Positions 18,146-33,688 of a stretch of DNA of 64,000 nucleotides are shown piece after piece. The translations under genes were made by a program, and so were the position numbers. The notes under the pieces are model-generated. The model ran no database searches and had not been told where the DNA came from. It saw only the letters and a program-made list of their open reading frames with translations. This DNA comes from Qipengyuania sp. JC766. GTDB taxonomy: Bacteria; Pseudomonadota; Alphaproteobacteria; Sphingomonadales; Sphingomonadaceae. Location of the stretch: contig NZ_JBFEFL010000001.1 in the NCBI RefSeq assembly GCF_040717445.1, positions 744,001 through 808,000 of the forward strand. Reading direction: 5' to 3'. The stretch's first letter is position 1, and the number at the start of each line of letters is the position of its first letter.

Positions 18146-18182
18146 CGGAAGCCAGCGCCGGCATCGTTTCCGACGTTTTTTT
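18146..18182 (+). terminator. Possible terminator after tRNA-Lys
   Basis: A weak stem CGGAA/TTCCG enclosing GCC/GGC is followed within a few bases by seven T (18176-18182), unusual in this GC-rich region. It may end the tRNA transcript. Confidence 0.35.
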
Positions 18183-18249
18183 GCGCTCCGCCTCTTTCGC
18201 TTGGCTCCGGCTGCAGCTAGCCGCGGGGTCGTTCCAAGCGGAGTTTGAA

Positions 18250-18672
18250 ATGGCCAGTTTTCTCATCGTCGAAGCGCGGTTCTATGGCGAGCTCAACGAC
18301 AAGCTGATTGCCGGTGCTCGCGCAGCGCTCGAGGCCGAGGGTCACGATGTCGAGGTCCTGACCGTCCCCGGTGCGCTCGAGATACCCGGCGCAATCACTC
18401 TCGCCGACGGGAGCGGACAGTATGACGGCTATGTCGCGCTGGGCATCGTCATCCGCGGTGAGACCTACCATTTCGAGATCGTGGCTGGCGAGAGCGCCCG
18501 TGCGCTCATGGCGCTGACCATGGACGGGATCGCGATCGGGAACGGGATCCTGACGGTCGAGAACGAGGAACAGGCGCTGGTCCGGGCCGATCCATCGCAA
18601 AAGGACAAAGGCGGGGAGGCAGCAAAAGCCGCGATGGCCCTGCTCGACCTTCGTCGCAAGTTCGGCGGGTAG
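18250..18672 (+). CDS. ribH: 6,7-dimethyl-8-ribityllumazine synthase
   Basis: 140 aa, somewhat short but normal for a lumazine synthase. It condenses 5-amino-6-ribitylaminouracil with 3,4-dihydroxy-2-butanone 4-phosphate in riboflavin synthesis. Motifs: [23 protein letters not shown] and [11 protein letters not shown] with the catalytic His. CGGAG at 18239-18243 supports the ATG at 18250; the TTG-led extension from 18181 is not conserved-looking. Other riboflavin genes are not here. No FMN riboswitch is visible upstream. Confidence 0.95.
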   Translation: MASFLIVEARFYGELNDKLIAGARAALEAEGHDVEVLTVPGALEIPGAITLADGSGQYDGYVALGIVIRGETYHFEIVAGESARALMALTMDGIAIGNGILTVENEEQALVRADPSQKDKGGEAAKAAMALLDLRRKFGG

Positions 18673-18688
18673 CGCCTCCGCGCTTTAG

Positions 18689-20673
<1,985 letters not shown>

Positions 20674-20702
20674 TCGCCAATACGCGAACGGGGGCCGTCG
20701 AC

Positions 20703-21101
20703 ATGGCCGAAGACCACCTGTCCGACGGGCGGGTACCTCAGGACGAACATTTGGAGGACGGCGGTCCTGTCCACTCTCTTGCCGACGATCTGGAGGCTCT
20801 CTGGATCGACGGCAAGACATATGCGGAGGCGGAACTCAGCTTTCAGAAGAGCCGCTTCGGATACGCAGCGGGTCAGGGCCGATCGGGACTGGCCTATGGA
20901 GTGCTGGCGCTCGCGTTCGCACATCTTCTGCTGATCGGCCTGGTCGTCGGCGCGATCCTGTCCTTGGCGACGCTAATCGGACCGCTCGGCGCGACCCTGA
21001 TCGTTTGCGGAGTACTTCTGGCCGGAGCGATCATCTTCGCTCTGTCCGCCAAGAAGCGGTTTGCCAGCATCGGCGACGCCTTCGCAAAGGATGAAGAATG
21101 A
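20703..21101 (+). CDS. YqjE/holin-X-like membrane protein
   Basis: 132 aa: a soluble N-terminal part (about 1-55), then two transmembrane helices (about 62-85 and 92-110) and a charged tail. This matches the DUF1469/YqjE ('phage holin superfamily III') layout, which partners YqjD in E. coli. It starts 29 bp after the YqjD-like gene and overlaps the next gene by ATGA (21098-21101). Function unknown; the holin label in databases does not imply lysis. Confidence 0.72.
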   Translation: MAEDHLSDGRVPQDEHLEDGGPVHSLADDLEALWIDGKTYAEAELSFQKSRFGYAAGQGRSGLAYGVLALAFAHLLLIGLVVGAILSLATLIGPLGATLIVCGVLLAGAIIFALSAKKRFASIGDAFAKDEE

Positions 21102-21475
21102 CCGTGGCTAGCAAGATGCGGATGCTGGAGGACCGGGCCTTGCGCGATGCTGCGCAGGCACTCGTGAAGGCGGATGTTGCGCACCTCAAGAGCGATTTCT
21201 CGGCCAAGAGCCTTGGATCGCGAGCTCTTGCGCGGGTCGGCGATGGCACCGAGGAACTCGTGGAAATCGGGAAGGATGCCGCGAAGAAGCACGGAGGATG
21301 GTTCGCCCTTGGCGCAGCGGCCGTCGCGCTCTGGTTCTTCAGGGAGCCGATCGTTTCGCTCTTCGATGACACCGATCCGGAGGCCGATCCTGCCGCCGAC
21401 GATATCAAAGGTGAAACACAGGAACCTACTGCCCGGAGCCGCCGTTCCGGAGGAAACGAAATCAATGGAGTTTGA
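21098..21475 (+). CDS. Small single-pass membrane protein of the YqjD-like operon
   Basis: 125 aa. Residues 1-60 are helical and charged, followed by KKHGGWFALGAAAVALWFF (one membrane helix, about 65-82) and an acidic then basic tail. The anchor resembles those of the first and fourth genes of the operon. Start overlaps the YqjE-like stop by four bases; its end overlaps the next gene by 11 bases. No named family recognised; it occupies the place that yqjK has in E. coli. Confidence 0.7.
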   Translation: MTVASKMRMLEDRALRDAAQALVKADVAHLKSDFSAKSLGSRALARVGDGTEELVEIGKDAAKKHGGWFALGAAAVALWFFREPIVSLFDDTDPEADPAADDIKGETQEPTARSRRSGGNEINGV

Positions 21476-21953
21476 CATGGTCGACGAAGCGAAAAGAGAT
21501 GAATTGCGAGCGAAGATCGAGGCCGGTGAACGCCGGAATGCCGATCGCAGCTTCAGCGACGCGTTGAGCGAAGCTGGCGAAAGTATCGGTGATGTCGTCC
21601 GCGAACATCCGATAGCTACAATCGCCGGTGTCGCAGTCGTGGGCGTGATTATCGGAACCCTGCTTCCGACCCGCCGCATCGCCGACCGCGCGTCGTCCCT
21701 TGGCTCGACGGTGGCCGAATTGGGAGCGGCTTACGGAGCCGGACTGTTCGACGCCGCCAGCGGAGCCGCGCGTCACGGACAGGATCGGCTCGAGGATTTC
21801 GCCGATGCCGTCTCCGACAATCGTCGCGGCATCAGCCGCGAGGCGCGCTATCGCGGGCAGAGGGCGAGCGACTCGGCCCGGCGGTTGGGTCGGGACGCCG
21901 GAAAGCGCGCCGGACGTTCTCTGCGCGATGCACGCGCTAGACTGGGCGTCTGA
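21465..21953 (+). CDS. DUF883-like membrane protein with basic C-terminal tail
   Basis: 162 aa: a helical N-terminus, then REHPIATIAGVAVVGVIIG (one membrane helix, about 47-66), a YqjD-type anchor, and an unusual long tail (about 100-162) very rich in Arg that could touch nucleic acid or ribosomes. GGAGGAAA at 21449-21456 lies eight bases before the ATG at 21465, deciding this start over 21477. Fourth gene of the EcfG-preceded operon. Function unknown. Confidence 0.72.
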   Translation: MEFDMVDEAKRDELRAKIEAGERRNADRSFSDALSEAGESIGDVVREHPIATIAGVAVVGVIIGTLLPTRRIADRASSLGSTVAELGAAYGAGLFDAASGAARHGQDRLEDFADAVSDNRRGISREARYRGQRASDSARRLGRDAGKRAGRSLRDARARLGV

Positions 21954-22007
21954 CCACTCGACAGAGACGCTTGCCTTGAAGCCGAGCGAGCATTAGGCGC
22001 GCGGGCG

Positions 22008-22262
22008 ATGACCAACGAAGAAACTCAGCCCGTGCCCGATGCGCCGACGAACCAGACCCTACACCTCGTGATGGGTGGCAAGGTGAAGGATCCGCGAGCG
22101 TTCGAATTCCAGGATCCGGAAAGTCTCCACGTGGTGGGCGTGTTCAGCGACTACGACATGGCTGTTGATGCGTGGCGTGCAAACGCCCAGCGGACCGTGG
22201 ATGATGCGGAGATGAAATACGTCATCGTGCCCATTCATCAGCTTCTCACTCCCGAGAACTGA
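22008..22262 (+). CDS. DUF4170 protein
   Basis: 84 aa small soluble protein typical of alphaproteobacteria. It has LHLVMGGKVKDP, VVGVFSDYDMAVDAWRA and KYVIVPIHQLL, the DUF4170 pattern. Function unknown. It starts 54 bp after the YqjD-like operon and sits 8 bp before the GNAT gene, so it may be the fifth gene of the stress operon. Confidence 0.85.
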   Translation: MTNEETQPVPDAPTNQTLHLVMGGKVKDPRAFEFQDPESLHVVGVFSDYDMAVDAWRANAQRTVDDAEMKYVIVPIHQLLTPEN

Positions 22263-22270
22263 CGCTGGCA

Positions 22271-22750
22271 ATGGCGGATTATGCCATCCGCCAGGCAACA
22301 TCAGGCAACTTCGAGGTGCTGGCGGATTTGTTCGCCGCCTCCGTAGAACGGATCGGCCCGCGGGCCTATTCTCTCGTACAGGTAGCGGCCTGGACGCAAC
22401 GAGCTAACGGTGTGACCGAGTTCGCAAACCGTCTCGGCCAGGGCGATATCATCATTCTCGCTTGCAACTCAGTCGGTGATGTTGCGGGATATGCCATCCT
22501 TCAGCCCGATGGCTGCATCGACCACCTCTACTGCCACCCCGATCACGAGCGCAGAGGGATCGGTGCCGGACTTCTGGAGCGGTGCGAGGACGAAGCCGAA
22601 CGGTTGGGCATCATGCGCCTTTACACGGCGGCAAGCGAGATTGCCCGGCCGGTATTTGGCAGGGGCGGCTACCGGCTCATCGGCCGCCGCGACTTCGAAA
22701 TCGGCGGCGTGCCGATCCACAACTACGCAATGGAAAAGCGGCTCCGTTAG
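22271..22750 (+). CDS. GNAT-family N-acetyltransferase
   Basis: 159 aa. The acetyl-CoA-binding motif A is clear: DHLYCHPDHERRGIGAGLLERC, with the RRGIGA pyrophosphate loop (about 97-102). The fold resembles YhbS/putative acetyltransferases that modify small molecules or protein N-termini. Close behind DUF4170 and convergent with greA (11 bp). Substrate unknown. Confidence 0.9.
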   Translation: MADYAIRQATSGNFEVLADLFAASVERIGPRAYSLVQVAAWTQRANGVTEFANRLGQGDIIILACNSVGDVAGYAILQPDGCIDHLYCHPDHERRGIGAGLLERCEDEAERLGIMRLYTAASEIARPVFGRGGYRLIGRRDFEIGGVPIHNYAMEKRLR

Positions 22751-22761
22751 CCGCGCTCAGC

Positions 22762-23229
22762 TCAGACGAATTCGATCTTGTTGACGAGGTAGAACTTGTC
22801 GCCGGAAGGAACGGTGACCTCCACCTCGTCCTCGACCTTCTTGCCGATGAGCGCGCGGGCGAGCGGGGAGCTGTAGGAAATGCGTCCCTTCTTCGCGTCC
22901 GCTTCGGTCTGCCCGACGATCTGGTAGATCACGGGCTGGTCGTCCTCGTCGAGAAGATGGACCGTGGCGCCGAAGATGATCTTGTCGCCGGACAGCGTGG
23001 CCGGATCGATGATCTGGGCCCGGCTGACCTTGTCCTCGATCTCCGCGATCTGCGCTTCCACCTGACCCTGCCGCTCCTTCGCGGCGTGGTACTCGGCGTT
23101 TTCAGACAGGTCGCCATGCGCACGCGCTTCCTCGATTGCATCGACGATCTTCGGGCGTTCTTCGCGCAGGGCCTTCAAGTCACGGGTAAGCTGCTCGTAC
23201 CCCTCGGCCAGCATCGGGACTTTTTCCAT
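22762..23229 (-). CDS. greA: Transcription elongation factor GreA
   Basis: 155 aa: N-terminal antiparallel coiled coil with the catalytic acidic tip [13 protein letters not shown] (about 41-53) and a C-terminal FKBP-like domain ending in the [14 protein letters not shown] pattern. GreA stimulates RNA cleavage by backtracked RNA polymerase. ATG at 23229 begins MEKVPML, the usual start; the upstream in-frame extension to 23265 is dropped. It sits downstream of carA-carB on the same strand, 107 bp after carB. Confidence 0.97.
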   Translation of the reverse strand: MEKVPMLAEGYEQLTRDLKALREERPKIVDAIEEARAHGDLSENAEYHAAKERQGQVEAQIAEIEDKVSRAQIIDPATLSGDKIIFGATVHLLDEDDQPVIYQIVGQTEADAKKGRISYSSPLARALIGKKVEDEVEVTVPSGDKFYLVNKIEFV

Positions 23230-23336
23230 TCGAACCTCGTCTCTCTGGGACCTCTCCGTCGGCAATTCGGAACCGTCCGCTGCGTCGGGAGCGGAGGGCG
23301 AGGCCGAAATGTCGGGAGAGTCTCTCGGTATTCTTC

Positions 23337-26643
<3,307 letters not shown>

Positions 26644-26660
<17 letters not shown>

Positions 26661-27129
26661 TAGCTAAAGGTCTTTCTTCTGCCGATGAGTCCAAGCAATC
26701 AATCACGGCGAAATCATAGTCGAGTTGCGATGGGTTGAAGATCTGTCCCGAAATTGAACGATACAGTGCGCTTCTTGCTTCTGGATCTTCGCACGCTTCA
26801 TGTAGTCGTGCCCCCGAGAACAAATGAGGGATTTCGTTGGACACGCAAACGATAAAAGCCTCTTCTTCCGTCGTTCTCGCAAACAAGAGTTCAGCTGACG
26901 CATCGAATGAATTCAAGCTATTCGATTTAAGCCATTCCAAACGGACGCCACTGACTTTCCCACAATGATTCATTGCGGAGTCGATATCCGCGATCAATTT
27001 TTTCTGATTGCGATCTTGAGAAATTCTATCGGCTATGTCCCACAGCGCGAAACCTAAGAAAGTGATAAGGATGGCAGCGGCAACAAATCCAAAGAATACT
27101 TTTGGAAAAATGGAGACCTGATAGGTCAC
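26644..27129 (-). CDS. Low-GC single-pass membrane protein between carA and carB
   Basis: 161 aa from a GTG that overlaps the carA stop (GTGA, 27129-27126). One N-terminal membrane helix (about 9-29), then a soluble domain with several Cys residues. Base composition is strikingly different: a hand count of 26701-27120 gives 192 G+C in 420, about 46%, against well over 60% in carA and carB. It overlaps carB by 17 bp. Foreign origin is likely, yet the overlaps keep the operon translationally continuous. No family recognised. Confidence 0.7.
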
Positions 27130-28322
27130 CCCAACATCCCCACGAACTTCTCGAACAGGTAGAAGCTGTCCTGCGGCCCCGGGCTTGCTTCCGGGTGGTA
27201 CTGCACTCCGAAAGCCTTCTTGCCGGTGATCGCGATCCCGCAATTGGTGCCGTCGAACAAGGAAACGTGGGTCTGCTCCACGCCGTCGGGCAGGCTGTCT
27301 CCGTCGACCGCGAAGCCGTGGTTCATGCTGGTTATCTCGACCAGTTCGGTCGTGTCTCCCCACCCTTCCCCGACGCGCTGGACCGGGTGGTTGGCGCCGC
27401 GGTGGCCCTGGTGCATCTTCATCGTCTTCGCGCCCGCGGCGATGGCGAGCATTTGGTGGCCGAGGCAGATGCCGAAAAGCGGCACATCCTTGTCCAGCAG
27501 CGCCTTGATGACCGGCACGGCATAGGTGCCCGTGGCCGCCGGATCGCCGGGGCCGTTCGACAGGAACACCCCGTCGGGCTTGAGCGCCATGATGTCCTCG
27601 ACCGAAGTCCTGGCGGGCACCACCGTCACGCGCGCACCGGCCTTCACCAGATTGCGAAAGATGTTGTCCTTCGAGCCGTAGTCGATGGCGACGACATGCG
27701 GCTTGTCGGCGCCGCCATCGTTTTTCCACGCGGCGCGCGAATATCCCTGACCCAGCTGCCAGTACCCGCCGCCCCAGTCTTCCTGGTTTTCACGACTGAC
27801 GCGCCCGGCCAGATCCATGCCTTCCAGCCCGGCCCATTCGGCTGCCCGCTTCTGAAGCTCGGGAATGTCGAAACCGGCATTGGGTTCGTGCGCGATCATC
27901 GCGTTGGGTGCGCCCGCCTCGCGGATGCGGCGCGTCAGCGCGCGGGTGTCCACGCCCGAAATGCCGATCTTGCCCGCCGCCTTCATCCATTCAGCGAATT
28001 CGGATGTGCTGCGAAAGTTGCTCGCCGGCGTGACCGCTTCGCGCACCACGCAGCCGACAGCGCTTTCCACCTTGCTTTCCACGTCTTCCATGTTGGCACC
28101 GACATTGCCGATATGGGGGAAGGTGAAGGTGACGATCTGCGCGGCGTAGCTGGGATCGGTCATGATCTCCTGATAGCCGGTCATGGAGGTGTTGAAGCAG
28201 ACTTCCCCGACCGCATAGCCGGTGGCCCCGAATCCCTTGCCCCAGATGACCGTTCCATCGGCCAGAACGAGGCAACCCGTCGCACCTTTGGGTTGCGCAG
28301 GGATAGTGGCGGCAGAAGCCAT
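27126..28322 (-). CDS. carA: Carbamoyl-phosphate synthase small subunit (glutaminase)
   Basis: 398 aa. The N-terminal CPSase domain is followed by a class I glutamine amidotransferase with catalytic Cys286 in GICLGHQ and the His376/Glu378 pair in YHPEAS. It supplies ammonia to CarB. CGGAG lies 9-10 bases before the ATG. Divergent from yqeY over 151 bp. Downstream, an unrelated low-GC gene separates it from carB. Confidence 0.98.
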   Translation of the reverse strand: MASAATIPAQPKGATGCLVLADGTVIWGKGFGATGYAVGEVCFNTSMTGYQEIMTDPSYAAQIVTFTFPHIGNVGANMEDVESKVESAVGCVVREAVTPASNFRSTSEFAEWMKAAGKIGISGVDTRALTRRIREAGAPNAMIAHEPNAGFDIPELQKRAAEWAGLEGMDLAGRVSRENQEDWGGGYWQLGQGYSRAAWKNDGGADKPHVVAIDYGSKDNIFRNLVKAGARVTVVPARTSVEDIMALKPDGVFLSNGPGDPAATGTYAVPVIKALLDKDVPLFGICLGHQMLAIAAGAKTMKMHQGHRGANHPVQRVGEGWGDTTELVEITSMNHGFAVDGDSLPDGVEQTHVSLFDGTNCGIAITGKKAFGVQYHPEASPGPQDSFYLFEKFVGMLG

Positions 28323-28402
28323 AGGGTGGCGCTCCGTGTGAAGAAAAACCGGCGATGCTTGCTAAGTCTCGTTCGCTACGGACAGGGACCGCCCCCGTCA
28401 AG

Positions 28403-28431
28403 TTGTCGCGGGCCATTGTCTTGCGCTAGGG
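28403..28431 (+). promoter_or_regulatory. Candidate promoter of the yqeY-dnaG-rpoD block
   Basis: TTGTCG (28403-28408), 17-base spacer, CTAGGG (28426-28431), 42 bp before yqeY. A similar GCGCTAGGGG stands before purL (51291-51300). Confidence 0.45.
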
Positions 28432-28473
28432 GGTCGCGATACCGCCGATCCATCCACAGGAAAGAATTGCACG

Positions 28474-28929
28474 ATGCCGCTTCGCGAAACCATCAAGTCA
28501 GAAACAGTCGCCGCGATGAAGGCCAAGGACAAGGACCGTACCGCCGCGCTCCGGCTGATCGGTGCCAAGATCAAGGACCGGGACATCGAACTGCGCACCT
28601 CGACCAAGGAGATCGACGACGAAGCGCTGGTCACGGAAGTCCTGCAGAAAATGGCCAAGCAGCGGCGCGAATCGATAACCATGTATGTCGATGGCGGACG
28701 CGAGGAGCTGGCGGCGCAGGAACGCGCGGAACTCGCGGTTATCGAGGAGTTCCTGCCCAAACAGATGGACGAGAACGAGACGCGCGCCGCGATCGAGGCG
28801 ATCAAGCAGGATGTCGGCGCCGAATCCGTTAAGGATATGGGCAAGGTAATGGCGGAACTTAAGAGCCGCCATGGCGCTTCCCTCGACATGACGAAAGCCA
28901 GCGCCCTCGTGAAGGAGTCCCTGCAATGA
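28474..28929 (+). CDS. GatB/YqeY domain protein
   Basis: 151 aa, all-helical YqeY protein, related to the tRNA-binding tail domain of the amidotransferase subunit GatB; its own function is unsettled. Pattern: LRETIKSETVAAMKAKD, then LPKQMDENE and SVKDMGKVM. It heads the block yqeY-lipoprotein-dnaG-rpoD; yqeY next to dnaG is common in alphaproteobacteria. AGGAAAG precedes the ATG and the stop overlaps the next start (ATGA, 28926-28929). Confidence 0.93.
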   Translation: MPLRETIKSETVAAMKAKDKDRTAALRLIGAKIKDRDIELRTSTKEIDDEALVTEVLQKMAKQRRESITMYVDGGREELAAQERAELAVIEEFLPKQMDENETRAAIEAIKQDVGAESVKDMGKVMAELKSRHGASLDMTKASALVKESLQ

Positions 28930-29687
28930 AGACCGTTTCCCTCGCCGCAGCCGTCAGCCTGTTCGCGCTTGCCGCGTGCGGCGAGCCGGTCGATCCGTCC
29001 GCCACGGACGACACCGACCTGGAAGTCGCGACCACCGACGGCGAAGCGGAAGCCCTCGCCGACGCATTGGAAGCCGGCGATTTCGAGAACCTGCAGATCG
29101 GCGCCATGATCGAAGGCCCGCAGGGCACCGAGCCGACCGGAATATTCGCCAATGCGCAGGGCAATTTCGGCGAGATCCGCTCCTACGTCGCGTGCCCGAC
29201 GAGCATGGATGTGTGCGACCCGAGCGAAGCGCCCGAGGACACGGTCTATACCTATGTGCACGTGGTCTATCCCGGGCACGACAACAATCCCGAAAACGGC
29301 ATCGCGGATGCCAGCGAAACCTCCACGATAGAGCAGGCCAACGCGTTCAAGCTGATGCGCCCCGCCATCGGTTTCACGGGCGAAGTCGGTTATTCCAATG
29401 CGGAAGTCCGCGCCGCCGCCGGACCGGCCGCGCAGGTCGTCATCAATTGCGTCGATGGCGGCATTACGTGGACGGTGAATTCCGGCGATGGCGGCGACCA
29501 GTGGGAACAGTCCGAACCGATCACGTTCTACTGGCGTTCCACGGTTCCCCCGGGCGGCCCTGCCCCTGCCTACATCCTCGAGGCGAACCGTACGGAAGCG
29601 ACCGGACCCGGGCCCTATCCCGCCGGCGGCTCAAACGCGGAGAACGCCACCAACGCCTGCGAACGCTCGATACCCGCAGCACGGTAA
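28926..29687 (+). CDS. Hypothetical lipoprotein inserted between yqeY and dnaG
   Basis: 253 aa with a lipoprotein signal ending LAAC (15-18, Cys18), an acidic linker (about 20-55) and a periplasmic domain of unknown fold with Cys pairs that may be disulfide-bonded. ATGA overlap with yqeY implies coupled translation. No relation to replication or transcription is apparent; its place between yqeY and dnaG is the odd feature. No family recognised. Confidence 0.8.
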   Translation: MKTVSLAAAVSLFALAACGEPVDPSATDDTDLEVATTDGEAEALADALEAGDFENLQIGAMIEGPQGTEPTGIFANAQGNFGEIRSYVACPTSMDVCDPSEAPEDTVYTYVHVVYPGHDNNPENGIADASETSTIEQANAFKLMRPAIGFTGEVGYSNAEVRAAAGPAAQVVINCVDGGITWTVNSGDGGDQWEQSEPITFYWRSTVPPGGPAPAYILEANRTEATGPGPYPAGGSNAENATNACERSIPAAR

Positions 29688-29738
29688 TCTACCCCATCCG
29701 GCTTGCCTCAGCGGCAGGCCGGGTGCATTTCGAGCGCC

Positions 29739-31610
29739 ATGGCCCTTTCACCCCAATGGCTGGACGAACTGCGCGCGCGGATCACGCTTTCGAGCGTGGT
29801 GATGCGTACGACCAAGCTCCAGCGCGCGGGACGTGAATGGAAGGCCTGTTGCCCGTTCCACGACGAAAAGACACCCAGCTTCTACGTCAACGACCAGAAG
29901 GGCTTCTACCACTGCTTCGGGTGCCAGGCGCACGGGGACGTCATCCGCTGGATGACCGACCAGCGCGGACTGCCGTTCATGGACGCGGTGAAGGAGCTTG
30001 CATCGGAAGCGGGCATGGAAGTCCCCGCCCCCGATCCGCGCGCGGCCCGGCAAGCGGAAAAGCGGGCAAGCCTGGTCGATGTCACGACCGCGGCGCAGCA
30101 ATGGTTCGTCGAGACAATGCAGTCACCCGCCGGTGAGAAGGCGCGCGCATATCTCGAAAGCCGGGGAATTACGGCGGCCATGTCCCGTGAATTCGGCTTC
30201 GGTTACGCGCCGGAGACGAAGCAGGCTCTCAAGGACGCGCTCAAAGGCTTCGACGAACGGATGCTGGTCGACGCGGGCTTACGGGTCGAGGTAGAGGGGA
30301 AGGCGCCGTACGACCGCTTCCGCGACCGGTTGATGCTTCCGATCCAGGACCAGCGGGGCCGCGTCATCGGCTTCGGGGGGCGCATCCTGGAAAAGCGCGA
30401 AGGCGCGCCGAAATACCTGAATTCGCCGGACACCCAGCTCTTCGACAAGGGGCGGACGCTTTACAACCTGCATCGCGCTGCCCCCGCTTCGCGCCAGTCC
30501 GGCCGGATCATCATCGTCGAAGGGTATATGGACGTCATCGCACTCGCGCAGGCGGGGATCGCGGAGGCCGTTGCGCCGATGGGGACTGCGCTGACGGAAC
30601 TGCAGATCGAGCTTCTCTGGCGACACGTCGAGACGCCCGTCCTGTGTTTCGACGGCGACGCCGCCGGTCAGCGTGCGGCGATGAAAGCAGTCGAACGCGC
30701 CCTGCCCCTCCTGCGGCCTTCGCATTCGCTGCGTTTCGTACGCTTGCCCGAAGGTCTGGACCCCGACGATCTCGTCCGCGACCGGGGCAAGGCGGCCATG
30801 GCAGCATTGCTCGACGACAGCGAGAGCCTGCTGGACACCCTATGGCGCACGGAACGCGATGCGGTTCCGCTGCGCTCGCCGGAGGACAAGGCGGGCCTGA
30901 AGGCCCGGCTTCTCGCCCATGTCGACACCATCGCGGATCAGGACATCCGCGCCCTTTACCGCCGGGAACTGCTGGACCGGTTCTCCGCCTTCGCCTTTCC
31001 GCGGAAGGAATGGAAGGGCGGCGGAGACGGTCGCAGGTTCGGGAACAACCGGGACGCTTCTGCCGGAAGGCCCCAAGTCGCGCGCCGCGACCGCACCGCG
31101 TCGCGCGATGCGTTGTTCGCAGCCACCATCGCCGGCCTCGCCCGTCACCCTGCCCTCGTCGACCGGCACCACCATGCTCTCGCACGGCTCGCACAGATCG
31201 ACCCGAAAGCCGCACCTGCGATAGATTTCCTCATGGAAAACACCGAGTCGCTTGAACGGGATGGCGAATCGCCCATATTGCTGCCAGACGGTCTCGTCGC
31301 GCCGCCGGATGAAACCCGTTTCGCCTTCCTACGCGAAGGCACAGATCCGCAAAGCGCGCGTGATGCACTGGCCGAAGCCGTGTCCCTGCTGGTCGAGAGA
31401 CCTGCGCTCGATGCCGCGCTCGCCGCGGCCACGGCGCGGTTCGAAACCGATCCCGAGGGCGCGTTTGCGGAACAGCAGCGATTGTTGCGTCGCAAGCGCG
31501 AATTCGACGGGCGGATAGGACGGATGGCAAGCGAACGGTCCGCCCCGGCGGCTCCGATTGATGGTTCAACACGCGGCGCCCCGGCGACGCATGACGAAAC
31601 GACGGGTTAA
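29739..31610 (+). CDS. dnaG: DNA primase
   Basis: 623 aa. N-terminal CHC2 zinc-binding domain ([12 protein letters not shown] and HCFGC), the Toprim catalytic core with [11 protein letters not shown] and FDGDAAG, and a C-terminal helicase-binding region that is less conserved. Makes RNA primers at the replication fork. ATG at 29739 gives the usual start [12 protein letters not shown]; the frame is open upstream to 29703 but no conserved residues are there. 8 bp before rpoD. Confidence 0.97.
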   Translation: MALSPQWLDELRARITLSSVVMRTTKLQRAGREWKACCPFHDEKTPSFYVNDQKGFYHCFGCQAHGDVIRWMTDQRGLPFMDAVKELASEAGMEVPAPDPRAARQAEKRASLVDVTTAAQQWFVETMQSPAGEKARAYLESRGITAAMSREFGFGYAPETKQALKDALKGFDERMLVDAGLRVEVEGKAPYDRFRDRLMLPIQDQRGRVIGFGGRILEKREGAPKYLNSPDTQLFDKGRTLYNLHRAAPASRQSGRIIIVEGYMDVIALAQAGIAEAVAPMGTALTELQIELLWRHVETPVLCFDGDAAGQRAAMKAVERALPLLRPSHSLRFVRLPEGLDPDDLVRDRGKAAMAALLDDSESLLDTLWRTERDAVPLRSPEDKAGLKARLLAHVDTIADQDIRALYRRELLDRFSAFAFPRKEWKGGGDGRRFGNNRDASAGRPQVARRDRTASRDALFAATIAGLARHPALVDRHHHALARLAQIDPKAAPAIDFLMENTESLERDGESPILLPDGLVAPPDETRFAFLREGTDPQSARDALAEAVSLLVERPALDAALAAATARFETDPEGAFAEQQRLLRRKREFDGRIGRMASERSAPAAPIDGSTRGAPATHDETTG

Positions 31611-31618
31611 CGACCTTT

Positions 31619-33631
<2,013 letters not shown>

Positions 33632-33649
33632 GGCAGACCTGTTTCTGGA

Positions 33650-33688
33650 GAACGCCGTCGCGCTTTAGGCGCGGCGGCGTTCTTCTTT
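33650..33688. terminator. Intrinsic terminator after rpoD, shared with the convergent EAL gene
   Basis: 14-bp stem GAACGCCGTCGCGC / GCGCGGCGGCGTTC (one G-T pair), loop TTTAG, then TTCTTTG. The right arm is the coding end of the minus-strand EAL gene, whose TAA lies in the loop. Confidence 0.75.

Noticed and set aside
18116-18249. FMN riboswitch before ribH
   Set aside because: The 134-bp gap has no RFN-type conserved helices; it is occupied by a T-run and the ribosome-binding site.
21465-21953. Reading 21465-21953 as a histone-like DNA-binding protein because of its Arg-rich tail
   Set aside because: A clear membrane helix precedes the tail and the operon context points to a membrane anchor; Arg-richness alone is not enough.
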